DNA of 20,000 bases from positions 852,690 through 872,689 of the forward strand of contig CAJNDS010000036.1 in assembly GCA_905221605.1 (NCBI GenBank), read 5' to 3'. Positions within the stretch are counted from its first letter, which is position 1. Each line of letters begins with the position of its first letter. This document shows, piece by piece, positions 6,570 to 13,492 of this stretch. Below the pieces are notes generated by a model, which was given only the letters and a program-made list of their open reading frames with translations, ran no database searches and had not been told where the DNA came from. Source of the DNA: Symbiodinium natans (taxonomy: Eukaryota; Sar; Dinophyceae; Suessiales; Symbiodiniaceae). The position numbers and the translations under genes are program-made.

Positions 6570-6630
6570 ATGAGGACTTCAGCCCGAAAGCTTGGATCTA
6601 GGCCTTGGGGTCTTCGAGATGTGGTCCTAT
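6570..6630 (+). CDS. Candidate small ORF or first exon
   Basis: ATG at 6570 gives MRTSARKLGSRPWGLRD, then GTGGTC or GTATAT could be a donor. Beyond that the frame is only microsatellite translation. Basic, Arg-rich; weak. Confidence 0.2.
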
Positions 6631-6690
6631 GTATATATATATATATACATATGCAATTATGTTTTCTTGTGTGTGTGTGTGTGTGTGTGA
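6629..6690. repeat. TA then GT microsatellites
   Basis: A TATATA run near 6631-6648 and about ten GT units at 6669-6689. Minus-strand His/Thr-rich frames over this are spurious. Confidence 0.9.
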
Positions 6691-6779
6691 GAATTTTCCT
6701 TACTCCAATGTCGTTTTCTGTCTGACCGGGCTTGCCCTCCGCCACCCCGCACTGACGTGGGCACCTCAAATCGAAAGCC

Positions 6780-7000
6780 CGAAACCCTAGGCCCCTAAAC
6801 CCTAAACCCTAAGCCCTCAACCCCTGCACCCTAAACCCTAAACCCTAAACCCTAAACCCTAAACCCTAAACCCCAAACCCTAAACCCTAAACCCTAAACC
6901 CTAAGCCCTAAGCCCTAAGCCCTAAGCCCTAAACCCTAAACCCCAAACCCCAAACCCTAAACCCCAAACCCTAAACCCTAAACCCTAAACCCTAAACCCT
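6780..7000 (-). repeat. CCCTAAA array with a CCCTAAG cluster
   Basis: About thirty units; four or five consecutive CCCTAAG units at 6899-6930 lie inside, then CCCCAAA variants. Confidence 0.95.
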
Positions 7001-7029
7001 AGACTGAGCGCCCCTGGGCTTCTGTTCAG

Positions 7030-7075
7030 GAAGTTAGAAGCTGTTTGCAGAGCAAGGCGACTATCATATGGACTC
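7030..7075 (+). CDS. Candidate exon 1 of a phase-matched trio
   Basis: GGCTTCTGTTCAG ends at 7029. After one base the exon reads KLEAVCRARRLSYGL and ends in phase 0 before GTGTTTAGGG. It is joined in phase to 7120-7197. It lies between a CCCTAAA array and a TTTAGGG array. Confidence 0.4.
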
Positions 7076-7119
7076 GTGTTTAGGGTTTAGGGCTTAGGGT
7101 TTAGGGTTTAGGGTTCCAG
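7076..7119 (+). repeat. TTTAGGG array forming a possible 44-nt intron
   Basis: GTG, then about five TTTAGGG units, then TTCCAG. It has GT and AG ends and joins two coding-like frames in phase. Forty-four nt is short for a spliceosomal intron, so an array inserted in an exon is the alternative. Confidence 0.5.
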
Positions 7120-7197
7120 GCTACGGAAACTTACGTTGCTGACCCTGAAGCCCTCATTGAGCTAGATGCGGGCCGCATTGTTTTGAAACATGAGAGA
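7120..7197 (+). CDS. Candidate exon 2 of the trio
   Basis: Twenty-six codons in phase 0 on both sides: ATETYVADPEALIELDAGRI then VLKHER, followed by GTAACA. TTCCAG precedes. The composition is the most protein-like in this part of the window. Read through, it would end at TGA 7216-7218. No family recognised. Confidence 0.5.
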
Positions 7198-7289
7198 GTA
7201 ACAGCAGGAGATAGCTGACATATGCAACGCAGGAGTCAGTATTGCACCCTCAACTGCCCGAACCCGGAAGTCCCCCCAAACTTCCATCC

Positions 7290-7376
7290 AGCCCTAAACC
7301 CTGAACCCTGGGCCCTAAACCCTGCACCCTGAACCCTAAACCCTAAACCCGAAACACCCTAAACCCTAAAACCCTC
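7290..7376 (-). repeat. CCCTAAA array
   Basis: Units with CCCTGAA, CCCTGCA and CCCGAAA variants, inside the possible intron 7198-7383. Confidence 0.9.
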
Positions 7377-7383
7377 CATCCAG

Positions 7384-7437
7384 AGTATGGTGGCCGACTG
7401 CAGGACCAACTACGGACGTGAAGGCATCCAGAGGCCG
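7384..7437 (+). CDS. Candidate exon 3 of the trio
   Basis: CCATCCAG ends at 7383. Eighteen codons, phase 0 both sides: SMVADCRTNYGREGIQRP, followed by GTGCTTGG. It joins in phase to 7120-7197. Immediately downstream lies an arm of the foldback family (7441-7470). Confidence 0.45.
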
Positions 7438-7440
7438 GTG

Positions 7441-7470
7441 CTTGGAGGTTCATGGTACTTATTAGCCAAT
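7441..7470 (+). repeat. Solo arm of the foldback family
   Basis: CTTGGAGGTTCATGG followed by TACTTATTAGCCAAT. The second part recurs at 7497-7511 and, reversed, at 1441-1460. Confidence 0.6.
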
Positions 7471-7546
7471 AGGGTTTAGGGTTTAGGGTTTAGGGGTACT
7501 TCTTAGCCAATTGGGTTTAGGGTTTAGGGTTTAGGGCTTAGGGTTC
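7469..7546 (+). repeat. TTTAGGG arrays interrupted by a TTAGCCAAT motif
   Basis: Two runs of three to four units split by GGTACTTCTTAGCCAATT. Confidence 0.9.
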
Positions 7547-7707
7547 AATCACCTCGTTACGACTATCGAGGCTTGTAGGGTGTGCGGGGTACACAGGGTT
7601 CGGGGCTTCGGGTTTACAGCGTCTAGGGCGCTCGGTATGAGGGTTTACCAAAATAGGGACCCCCAGCATAAACCCCCCAAATAGAAGGATCCCTTTAAAA
7701 ATTAACC
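7547..7707. other. Spacer, no firm gene
   Basis: Contains degenerate TTTAGGG units and a weak inverted pair (GGTTTACCAAAATAGGGACC near 7643 and a diverged reverse copy ending near 7706). No convincing coding frame. Confidence 0.4.
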
Positions 7708-7869
7708 ATGGTGCCTGTGAGAGCCCCAAGAGCCCTGCCTGGAGCCCTGGTTATAAGTACAGAAAGGACGGTACTGAGCGCTTGTTTGTTTTGTATTTCT
7801 GTACAAGTATGGGTTGGCATTATTACTTGCGTAGTTTTCGACCGTCCCTTCCCCAGAAAGTATGGGTAG
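7708..7869 (+). CDS. Small ORF with strong start context, 53 aa
   Basis: ATG at 7708 in ACCATGG, an optimal eukaryotic start context, then 53 codons to TAG 7867-7869. It begins MVPVRAPRALPGALVISTER, followed by a hydrophobic stretch (CLFCISVQVWVGIITCVVF) that could be one membrane segment, and ends RPFPRKYG. It is not telomere-derived. No family recognised; it could be a first exon or chance. Confidence 0.35.
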   Translation: MVPVRAPRALPGALVISTERTVLSACLFCISVQVWVGIITCVVFDRPFPRKYG

Positions 7870-7930
7870 CTACAATAACATGAGCTGGATACAGCCTTGT
7901 TTAGGGTACTTGAAACGCTACTTCCAACCA

Positions 7931-7946
7931 CCCATGAACATCCAAG
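7931..7946 (-). repeat. Solo arm of the foldback family
   Basis: CCCATGAACATCCAAG, the reverse arm ending in AAG. Confidence 0.5.
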
Positions 7947-7957
7947 TCCTACCGCAC

Positions 7958-7990
7958 CCCTAAACCTAAAAACCCTAAACCCTAAACCCA
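7958..7990 (-). repeat. CCCTAAA array
   Basis: Four units upstream of the island 7991-8265. Confidence 0.9.
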
Positions 7991-7995
7991 AGTAT

Positions 7996-8265
7996 GACTC
8001 CCGCAGGCCTGGCTGCAGTGCTCTCCCGGACAAAGCAGATGAGGATGGGATGTCCATGCCGTCGTAGTGGCGTGAGACCACGCGTTCCGATTTACGGGCT
8101 GAGGAACGTGCCTTGCTCCCGTGCGGCAATGACACACATCCAGAATACACGGCGTGTCGCGCAGAGCGTGGCCGGGGCGAAGCAACGGCTGCGAAGTTGA
8201 AAGCCCTTGCACAAGCCAAGAGAGCAGCCGCGAAGGCGACCGCCACGGACTGCTGCTGCGAAGCG
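7996..8265 (+). pseudogene. Coding-like island with an in-frame TAG
   Basis: The frame reads DSRRPGCSALPDKADEDGMS, then MPS, a TAG at 8065-8067, then WRETTRSDLRAEERALL and a Lys/Ala-rich helix-like end (AAKLKALAQAKRAAAKATAT). Composition on both sides of the stop is protein-like. Either a nonsense mutation or an unmarked intron explains the stop. An overlapping plus frame (7994-8200) and a minus frame lacking ATG are less likely. It is flanked by CCCTAAA (left) and TTTAGGG (right). Confidence 0.35.
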
Positions 8266-8332
8266 TTTAGAGGTTTAGAGTTTAGGGTTTAGGGTTTAGG
8301 GTTCAGGGTTTAGGGTTTAGGGTTTAGGGTAT
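8266..8332 (+). repeat. TTTAGGG array
   Basis: About nine units, one TTCAGGG. Confidence 0.95.
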
Positions 8333-8407
8333 AGGCAGGATGGCTCCCACATCATTGGTTAGTCAGATTTGGGGTGGCGACGAGAGAAGTCACTTAGTGT
8401 TCATGGC

Positions 8408-8492
8408 TTTGGGGTTTAGGGTTCAGGGTTTAGGGTTTAGGGTTTAGGGTGTAGGGTTTAGGGTTTAGGGTTTAGGGTCTAGGGTCTAGGGG
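8408..8492 (+). repeat. TTTAGGG array
   Basis: About eleven units with TTCAGGG, TGTAGGG and TCTAGGG variants. Confidence 0.95.
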
Positions 8493-8548
8493 GTTCAAAA
8501 ACAAGGCCCCGTGACCACGACAAGCCCGTATGGGGGGTTTCCGACATT

Positions 8549-8559
8549 GGGGGGGGGGG
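8549..8559. repeat. Poly-G tract
   Basis: Eleven consecutive G residues. Confidence 0.9.
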
Positions 8560-8594
8560 CGGGTAACTCATGGGGGGTTAGGGTTATTCTAACG

Positions 8595-8667
8595 CCCAAA
8601 CCCTAAAGCCTAAACCCTAAACCCTAAACCCTAAACCTTAAACCCTAAACCCTAAACCCTAAACCCG
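8595..8667 (-). repeat. CCCTAAA array
   Basis: About ten units. Confidence 0.95.
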
Positions 8668-8707
8668 GGCATCTAGCGTCTCATGAGCCCCTTTGAGTAG
8701 GGTTGAG

Positions 8708-8791
8708 GCCCGGAAAAGGGACCCGGAAACGAACCCGCGCGTTACGTTTGCTTCTTCGAGTCGATAGGAGGTGTGCGCTTTGGTCCTGTAG
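8708..8791 (+). CDS. Candidate exon
   Basis: GTTGAG ends at 8707. After two bases the frame reads PEKGPGNEPARYVCFFESIG then GVRFGPV, ending at CTGTAG followed by GTGCTC at 8792, a plausible donor. The aromatic/Gly-rich segment looks globular. It has CCCTAAA arrays on both sides, unlike most islands. No family recognised. Confidence 0.42.
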
Positions 8792-8799
8792 GTGCTCTA

Positions 8800-9176
8800 C
8801 GCCCTAAGCCCGTAAAGCTCAAACCCCAAATGCTCACCCCAAACACCCTACACCCTCAACCCCTGGACCCTAAACCCTAAACCCTAAACCCTAAACGCTA
8901 AACCCTAAACCCTAAACCCTAAACCCTGCAACATCTGTACCCTAAACCCGAAACCCTACACCCTACACCCTAAACCCTGCAACATCTCTTAGACTAAACC
9001 CTATATAACCCTAAACCAAACCCTAAACCCTAAACCCTAAACCCTCAACCCTCAACCCTAAACCCTAAACCCTAAACCCTAAACCCTAAAACCCTAAACC
9101 CTAAACCCTAAACCCTAAACCCGAAACCCTAAACCCTAAACCCTAAACCCTAAACCCTAAACCCTAAACCCTGCAA
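8800..9176 (-). repeat. Long CCCTAAA array with repeated junction motif
   Basis: About forty-five units. CCCTGCAACATCT occurs at 8924, 8975 and 9169; the last two extend to CCCTGCAACATCTCTTAGAC. This points to internal duplication of an array-unique junction. Confidence 0.95.
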
Positions 9177-9190
9177 CATCTCTTAGACAG

Positions 9191-9263
9191 GCCCCCGCTG
9201 TCCTACTGCCAGACCCGCTACCTCTCCACCGGCAGCTTGAGCCGCCCCGCGCCGCGGCGGCAA
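9191..9263 (+). CDS. Candidate exon, GC-rich
   Basis: TTAGACAG ends at 9190. After one base the frame reads PPLSYCQTRYLSTGSLSRPA then PRRQ and GTCTTA. Third positions are strongly GC. It lies between CCCTAAA (left) and TTTAGGG (right). Confidence 0.38.
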
Positions 9264-9264
9264 G

Positions 9265-9328
9265 TCTTAGGGTATAGGGTTTAGGGTTTAGGGTTTAGGG
9301 TTGAGGGTTTAGGGTTTAGGGTTTAGGG
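9265..9328 (+). repeat. TTTAGGG array
   Basis: About nine units, with one TATAGGG and one TTGAGGG. Confidence 0.95.
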
Positions 9329-9578
9329 TGTGTCAGGGGAGGGCGCGCGCTCGGGTGTGAAACACTCCGGGCCGCGCGCTCGCGTTGCCCGTCAACCCAC
9401 CCCGGCCACCCAAACTATACTCTATTAGGGTTTAGGGTTTATGGACTTTTTCTTGTGCACCGATGCTTGCTTTTTTGAAGTTGGTCTTGGGGTTAAGCTG
9501 GACTCGAGGGTAGCCTCGGCCCTGTTGGGACCTTCGGCGTGTCAGGGCCTTGTTTTCGCCAATGAGTATTTCGATCGC

Positions 9579-9652
9579 TAGGGTTTAAGTTGGGGTTCGG
9601 GGTAGCCTCGGCCCTTTTCGGGCCTTCGGCGCGTCAGGGCCCGTAGAGGCCC
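9579..9652 (+). repeat. Hairpin subrepeat in copy 2
   Basis: AGGGTTTAAGTTGGGGTT, GTAGCCTCGGCCCTTTTCGG and GCCTTCGGC. It has the same upstream TCGCCAATGAGTATTTC as copy A2 at 5527. Confidence 0.85.
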
Positions 9653-9707
9653 TTGCTGATTTGGGGGCTTCCTGGGGCTTTCCTGGTCCTTTTGGGGTGA
9701 AATGGAG

Positions 9708-9983
9708 GGGTGCCCAAAGCCATCGATTTCAGTACTAAAAAATAACATTTTTCATTGCGGGCAGGGGTGCCTAAAACCATCGTTTTCAATAGTGAAAAAT
9801 CGCATTTTTCATTGCGGGCACGGATAAATCTTGGGGTCCCCCTTCTTTTAGGCTTTTGAGTGAAGCTTTTGAAGCCTTTTGGGCCTCTTGGGGCTTCCTG
9901 GGCTTCCTGGCGCTTCTGGTGTGGAGGGGTGCGCAAAACCATCGATTCCAGTATTCAAAAATGTTTTTCATTCATGGTACGGC
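9708..9983 (+). repeat. Three CAAAACCATCGAT subrepeats
   Basis: Units at about 9708-9766, 9765-9822 and 9927-9983. The first two are tandem. The minus strand gives a repeated NEKC-type peptide, with no ATG-led support beyond the repeat itself. Confidence 0.8.
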
Positions 9984-10021
9984 CCTGGCAGGGGGGGCCC
10001 AGCAAACCCTGAACCCAAAGC

Positions 10022-10177
10022 CCTGAATATACTTTAGCTACGCTAAAGGTGGTCTGGGTGCCGGCCATCCCATGTCCGTTGGCCTGTCCAGGACAGACGG
10101 TGAGGCTTATTTTGTGTGGGCGCTCGGGCTGTAAGGCCGTTCGGGGTCTGTCGCTCGACGGAAGCGACTTAGTTTAG
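10022..10177 (+). CDS. Candidate exon or open frame, 51 codons
   Basis: Open to TAG 10175-10177, which lies in the TTTAGGG array. It reads PEYTLATLKVVWVPAIPCPL, then ACPGQTVRLILCGRSGCKAV and a polar end. Four Cys residues, two of them in CPLAC, are notable but match no motif I know. CAG at 10098-10100 could mark an internal splice. No ATG. Confidence 0.35.
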   Translation, partial: PEYTLATLKVVWVPAIPCPLACPGQTVRLILCGRSGCKAVRGLSLDGSDLV

Positions 10178-10243
10178 GGTTTAGGGTTTAGGGTTTAGGG
10201 TTTAGGGTTATGGGTTTAGGGTTTAGGGTTTAGGGTTTAGGGA
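10171..10243 (+). repeat. TTTAGGG array
   Basis: About ten units, one TTATGGG. Confidence 0.95.
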
Positions 10244-10355
10244 TATTTATACGTAGTATTCCCTTAGGGTCCCCATATGAATATATCATAGCAACCCCCA
10301 AAACCTTATTCCAATGATTAAGGCCCCTATGTTAGGCAAGGCAGTCAGCCTTGGG
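10244..10355. other. Unique spacer, no gene
   Basis: AT-richer sequence with no convincing open frame or inverted repeat. Confidence 0.5.
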
Positions 10356-10530
10356 GGTTTAGGGTGGTTTAGGGTTTGGGGGGTTCAGGGTTTAGGGGGT
10401 CTAGCGTTTAGGGGGTCTTTCGGGTTTTGGGGTTTTTAGGGTTTGGGGGTTTTGGGTTGGGTTTTGGGGGTTTTGGGGATTTGGGGTTGAGGGCATTTAC
10501 GGGTTAAGGGTTTGGGGCTTAGGGTTTGTT
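10356..10530 (+). repeat. G-rich degenerate TTTAGGG-like region
   Basis: Runs of GGGTTTTGGGG and GGGGTTTAGGG. Many closely spaced G-triplets on the plus strand could form G-quadruplexes. Confidence 0.8.
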
Positions 10531-10544
10531 TTCTCCTGGTTTGG

Positions 10545-10592
10545 GCCCTAAACCTTAAACCCTAAACCCTAAATCCTACACCCTAAACCTAA
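10545..10592 (-). repeat. CCCTAAA array
   Basis: About six units with variants. Confidence 0.9.
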
Positions 10593-10618
10593 GCCGACAG
10601 GGCTTTGGGCAGTATAGG

Positions 10619-10720
10619 TTGGGATCTTCCCCCTTCTACTAGCAGTCCTTATTAGGGATTATGATAGGGGGTACAAAAAATCCCTGTTAAGGACTCTTAC
10701 AAACAGGGGGAACATCCCAA
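10619..10720. mobile_element. hAT-like MITE, copy 2
   Basis: A 102-bp element with termini TTGGGATCTTCCCCCT and, from the right end, TTGGGATGTTCCCCCT. Inner arms share AGTCCTTA and AGGGATT. Flanks AGTATAGG (10611-10618) and AGTACAGG (10721-10728) match at 7 of 8 positions. Confidence 0.88.
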
Positions 10721-10872
10721 AGTACAGGGTTCCAATACCCTGGAAGCCAAAGCCTAAGCCGTGGCGCCCTCGGGACGGACGGTTGGCAACCGAAGGGCGC
10801 CAGAAAAAATGCCCACCCTACAGATCCCTAACCCCCAAGACCCGAAGCTTCAAGTACATACGTACATATATA

Positions 10873-10975
10873 TGGGTGGTAGTCAACATTATGGTCCCTT
10901 TTTGGATCCCTATTATAATACGGCACCTAAAATTTAGGGTACCCCAGAAGGGATCATAATTTTGACAGCCACCCA
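10873..10975. mobile_element. TA-flanked inverted-repeat element
   Basis: A 103-bp element whose ends TGGGTGGTAGTCAACATTAT and, reversed, TGGGTGGCTGTCAAAATTAT are inverted repeats of about 32 bp. It sits in a TA microsatellite, so TA flanks fit a Tc1/mariner-type MITE but cannot be told from the microsatellite. Confidence 0.75.
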
Positions 10976-11120
10976 TATATATATATATATGTATGTATGT
11001 ATATGTATATATACATGTGTGTGTGGATATGTATATGTGCAAGCGTAAGTGTGTGTCTATATATATATATATATATATTTATGTTTTTTCATGTGTGATA
11101 CATACATATATATATGTATA
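10976..11120. repeat. AT/GT microsatellite region
   Basis: Long TATATA, GTATGTAT and GTGTGTG runs. The Tyr/Ile/Val-rich frames here on both strands are spurious. Confidence 0.9.
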
Positions 11121-11383
11121 CGCATACATATGTTTCTTAAAGCAAATTACATACACATATCCCTGCACTCCTAAAGAAACAAACCACCCTTTTCATATGA
11201 AGTGCACCTGGTCTCCCTCCCAAAACAGAAATTTCTACCTGAAACCTCCCACAGATCCCAATATCCCTTAATTTGGGAATATTTCTTAGGCTGTACTAAG
11301 GATGCTTAGTCTAGGGGGGTTTAGGGTTCAGGGAGGAGCCATCTGTGAGGCAGATTCCGTAATTTGGGGATATTTGAGCCTTT
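11121..11383. other. AT-richer spacer
   Basis: Contains TAATTTGGGAATATTT near 11270 and TAATTTGGGGATATTT near 11370 as a direct repeat about 100 bp apart. No firm gene. Confidence 0.4.
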
Positions 11384-11449
11384 GGACTTACATCTGCGGC
11401 CAAAGGCTACGGCAGATGCAACTGCACTGGCTGCCAGGCCCGTTTGCAG
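11384..11449 (+). CDS. Candidate Cys-containing exon
   Basis: The frame reads GLTSAAKGYGRCNCTGCQAR then LQ and a base, and runs into a TTTAGGG run. The C-x-C-x2-C spacing could bind metal but is too short to assign. GCGGCCAAAG or TTTGAG could be the acceptor. Confidence 0.35.
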
Positions 11450-11466
11450 GGTTTAGGGTTTAGGGG
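11446..11466 (+). repeat. Short TTTAGGG run
   Basis: Two to three units. Confidence 0.85.
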
Positions 11467-11910
11467 TTATAGGTTTACAGGGTGTGGGTTACAGAGTTTG
11501 GGGCTTGTTATGTGTTGGCTGTAGGGTTGAGCGTTTGTGGCGTTAATGGGCTTATAGGGTTTCGAGGAGTTGGAGTGTTCATAGTGTTCTTTTGGTTTGC
11601 CTGTTTTTTGGGCTTATCGGGTTTCATAGAGCTCGTGCGGTCCTTAATTGTATATTTTTAGAAAGGGTTCATAGGGTTCATAAGGTTGTGCATATTTTTG
11701 TCTTATGTCAGGTTTGTGAGGTTTATAGGGTTAGGGTTGGTCCAACTTATGGGCTCTTTTTGGGGATGCTGAGACGTATAATCCCTTGAAAGGTGTTAGG
11801 GCATTAGGTACCGTGTATCCCCCTGGAAACCCTCGAGGGTTTAGGGTATGTAGGGTATGTAAGGTACCTGACATTGAAGCGGCTCTCCAGAAACCCCAAA
11901 CCCTAACGTG
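11467..11910. other. T-rich degenerate repeat region, no gene
   Basis: Diverged GGGTTCATA and GGGTTTAT motifs. An open plus frame at 11592-11789 starts at TTG, not ATG, and largely reflects these motifs. Confidence 0.5.
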
Positions 11911-11926
11911 CCCATGAACATGCAAG
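11911..11926 (-). repeat. Solo arm of the foldback family
   Basis: CCCATGAACATGCAAG, a reverse arm ending in AAG. It is about 90 bp upstream of a forward arm, so the two point away from each other. Confidence 0.5.
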
Positions 11927-12018
11927 TAATCCCAGGCCCTGAAACACCAAACCCTGCGCCCCAAACTCCAAAAAGGCGTGGTTTAGGGTTTGGGGTACAG
12001 GGTTCAGGATTTGGGTTG

Positions 12019-12040
12019 CTTGAAGGTTCACGGGTACTTG
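12019..12040 (+). repeat. Solo arm of the foldback family
   Basis: CTTGAAGGTTCACGGG then TACTTG, a forward arm with GT after CTTGAAG. Confidence 0.55.
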
Positions 12041-12125
12041 TGAGGTAGGGTTGTAAGTAGCGTAACCGTGATTCTAGCCCGGAGTTCGGCGCACAAAGCC
12101 GGGAAACCGCCCCATACATGCTAGT

Positions 12126-12173
12126 CACCCTAAACCCTAACTTCTAAACCCGAAACCCTAAACCCTAAAGCCT
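12126..12173 (-). repeat. CCCTAAA array
   Basis: About six units with variants. Confidence 0.9.
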
Positions 12174-12188
12174 AAATGGGGTAGATGA

Positions 12189-12572
12189 ACCAAGAGCGAT
12201 GGAACGCGGGGGGAACAACAGGCCAAAGAGCAGGAGAACCAGGCCAAGGAGCAAGCGTTCAGCTACCCGTACAACACACAGAAGGAGGAAGCACTTACAG
12301 GCTTGACACAAGCACCGGAGAGAAGATTTGGTTGGGCTACGACGCCAAGTACAAGCATGAAAAGGGCCAGCAAGCACCCGCACCAGCGCTACGTAGTCAC
12401 GGACGGCACCTCCGTTCGTGCAGTCAGACCTGAAGCTGCACGGGGCGGTGGCTGGCTCCAGTGCAAAGGCACTGGCTGCGCCGTGGACGTGTTCAAAAGC
12501 AGCAACCCGGCACTTTGTCGTCGGGCGCGAGAAGCAGCCGACATGGTGATGCATCTGGTTCGGACGGGATGA
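12189..12572 (+). pseudogene. Coding-like island, open 127 codons, mixed frames
   Basis: The frame at 12189-12572 is open from a TGA to a TGA. It starts with a Glu/Gln/Lys-rich, helix-like part (EQQAKEQENQAKEQAFSYPY) and ends with a part holding a C-x4-C pair (GGWLQCKGTGCAVDVF), then ALCRRAREAADMVMHL. The middle is less natural, whereas the ATG frame at 12185-12433 reads YRLDTSTGEKIWLGYDAKYK there. One protein with two compensating frame changes would explain this. The antisense 129-codon frame is judged a shadow. No family recognised. Confidence 0.4.
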
Positions 12573-12838
12573 GCCCGAAACCCTTTACCGCAAATTCCTA
12601 AACCCCAAACCCTAAACCCTAAACCCTGAACCCTGAACCCTGAACCCTGAACCTCTAAGCCCTAAACCCTAACTTCCTAGTCCCCAAAACCCGAGACCCG
12701 GAACCCTAAACCCCAAACCCTAAACCCTAAACTCTAAAGCCTAAACCCTAAACCCTTTACTCTAAAGCCTAAACTCTCAAGCCTAAACCCTAAACTCTAA
12801 AGCCTAAACCCTAAACCCTTTGCCCTCAATCCGAATCC
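12573..12838 (-). repeat. CCCTAAA array, diverged
   Basis: About thirty-five units. It includes four CCCTGAA units in a row (about 12625-12652) and a higher-order pattern of CTCTAAAGCCTAAACCCTAA. Confidence 0.9.
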
Positions 12839-12856
12839 TTCGACTCGCGCTCGCAG

Positions 12857-12916
12857 GAGCGGCTCCGCCGTTGCTTCGTCGATGCGCCACGAGGCCCGCG
12901 CGCACGAAGCTTTCGG
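12857..12916 (+). CDS. Candidate exon
   Basis: CTCGCAG ends at 12856. Twenty codons in phase 0: ERLRRCFVDAPRGPRARSFR, followed by GTGCGG. Arg-rich and GC-rich. A CCCTAAA array is on the left and a TTTAGGG array on the right. Without splicing the frame ends at TAG 12938. Confidence 0.38.
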
Positions 12917-12931
12917 GTGCGGCAGGCTTTG

Positions 12932-12992
12932 TGGGTTTAGGGTTTAGGGGTTTAGGGTTTAGGGTTTGGTGGTTTAGGGTTTAGGGTTTCGG
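12932..12992 (+). repeat. TTTAGGG array
   Basis: About seven units with small insertions. Confidence 0.93.
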
Positions 12993-13142
12993 GTTGAACG
13001 CTGTCACTTTCGACCCTACACACCTAGATCGTAAGCTTGAAGCCCTAAACCCACCCTGAACCTTAGAACCCCAAAAGCCCAACACAGGAGAATCATAAAC
13101 TCTAGAACCCTGAAGGCTTAGCTTCAGCTCCCGAAGTCCTCT

Positions 13143-13231
13143 TTAAACCCTAAACCCTAAACCCTGAACCCTAAACCCTAAACCCTAAACCCTAAACCCT
13201 AAACCCTAAACCCTAAACCCTAAACCCTAGA
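13143..13231 (-). repeat. CCCTAAA array
   Basis: About twelve nearly perfect units. Confidence 0.95.
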
Positions 13232-13256
13232 CTTCGGAGGGTTCTTTCTGGCGCAG

Positions 13257-13340
13257 TCCGCAGCCTCGGAGGTTTCTTCGCGGCAGACGTATCTGCGGCA
13301 GTCTCGGCTGTCCTCCAACGCCAGCCTGGAGCTCAGACAG
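13257..13340 (+). CDS. Candidate exon, Ser-rich
   Basis: TTCTTTCTGGCGCAG ends at 13256. Twenty-eight codons in phase: SAASEVSSRQTYLRQSRLSS then NASLELRQ, up to the TTTAGGG array. The other two frames are also open here, so the frame call rests on the acceptor and composition. Confidence 0.35.
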
Positions 13341-13474
13341 GGTTTAGGGTTTAGGGCTTAGGGTTTAGGGTTTGGGGTTTGGGGTTTGGGTTTGGGTTTG
13401 GATTTAGGGTTTAGGGTTTAGGGTTTGGGGTTTTGGGGTTTGGGGTTTGAGGTGTAGGGTTTGAGGAATAGGGT
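13339..13474 (+). repeat. TTTAGGG array, degenerate
   Basis: Mixed TTTAGGG, TTTGGGG, TTTGGG and TTTGAGG units. Confidence 0.93.
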
Positions 13475-13492
13475 TTTGCGGGCTTAATTCAG

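Larger units (their letters stand above)
9326..9985 (+). repeat. Duplicated block, copy 2
   Basis: Second copy of the block at 4930-5690. The first 110 bp are nearly identical. Later parts carry the same subrepeats in altered number and order, with hairpin units at 9490-9545 and 9579-9652 and three CAAAACCATCGAT units. Confidence 0.85.

Noticed and set aside
7695-8246. Longest minus-strand open frame (183 codons) with a signal-peptide-like start
   Set aside because: It starts at GTG, not ATG, runs through translated TTTAGGG units (GLGFRVFRFRG) and overlaps better plus-strand frames at 7708-7869 and 7996-8265. The hydrophobic start is the complement of a Lys/Ala-rich plus frame.
231-9176. CRISPR-like arrays
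   Set aside because: Repeats are 7-bp tandem units without regular spacers.
9634-9971. Minus-strand frames with repeated NEKC peptide
   Set aside because: They read the tandem CAAAACCATCGAT subrepeats and show no independent coding support.
10818-11271. Tyr/Ile/Val/Cys-rich open frames on both strands
   Set aside because: Direct translation of TA and GT microsatellites.
11592-11964. Short plus and minus frames in the T-rich region
   Set aside because: The plus frame starts at TTG and mirrors degenerate GGGTTCATA motifs; the minus frame reads across array-like sequence.
12165-12554. Minus-strand 129-codon open frame with a Leu-rich segment
   Set aside because: The Leu/Phe-rich part is the antisense of a Glu/Gln/Lys-rich plus frame; plus-strand composition is more natural. 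It cannot be fully excluded.
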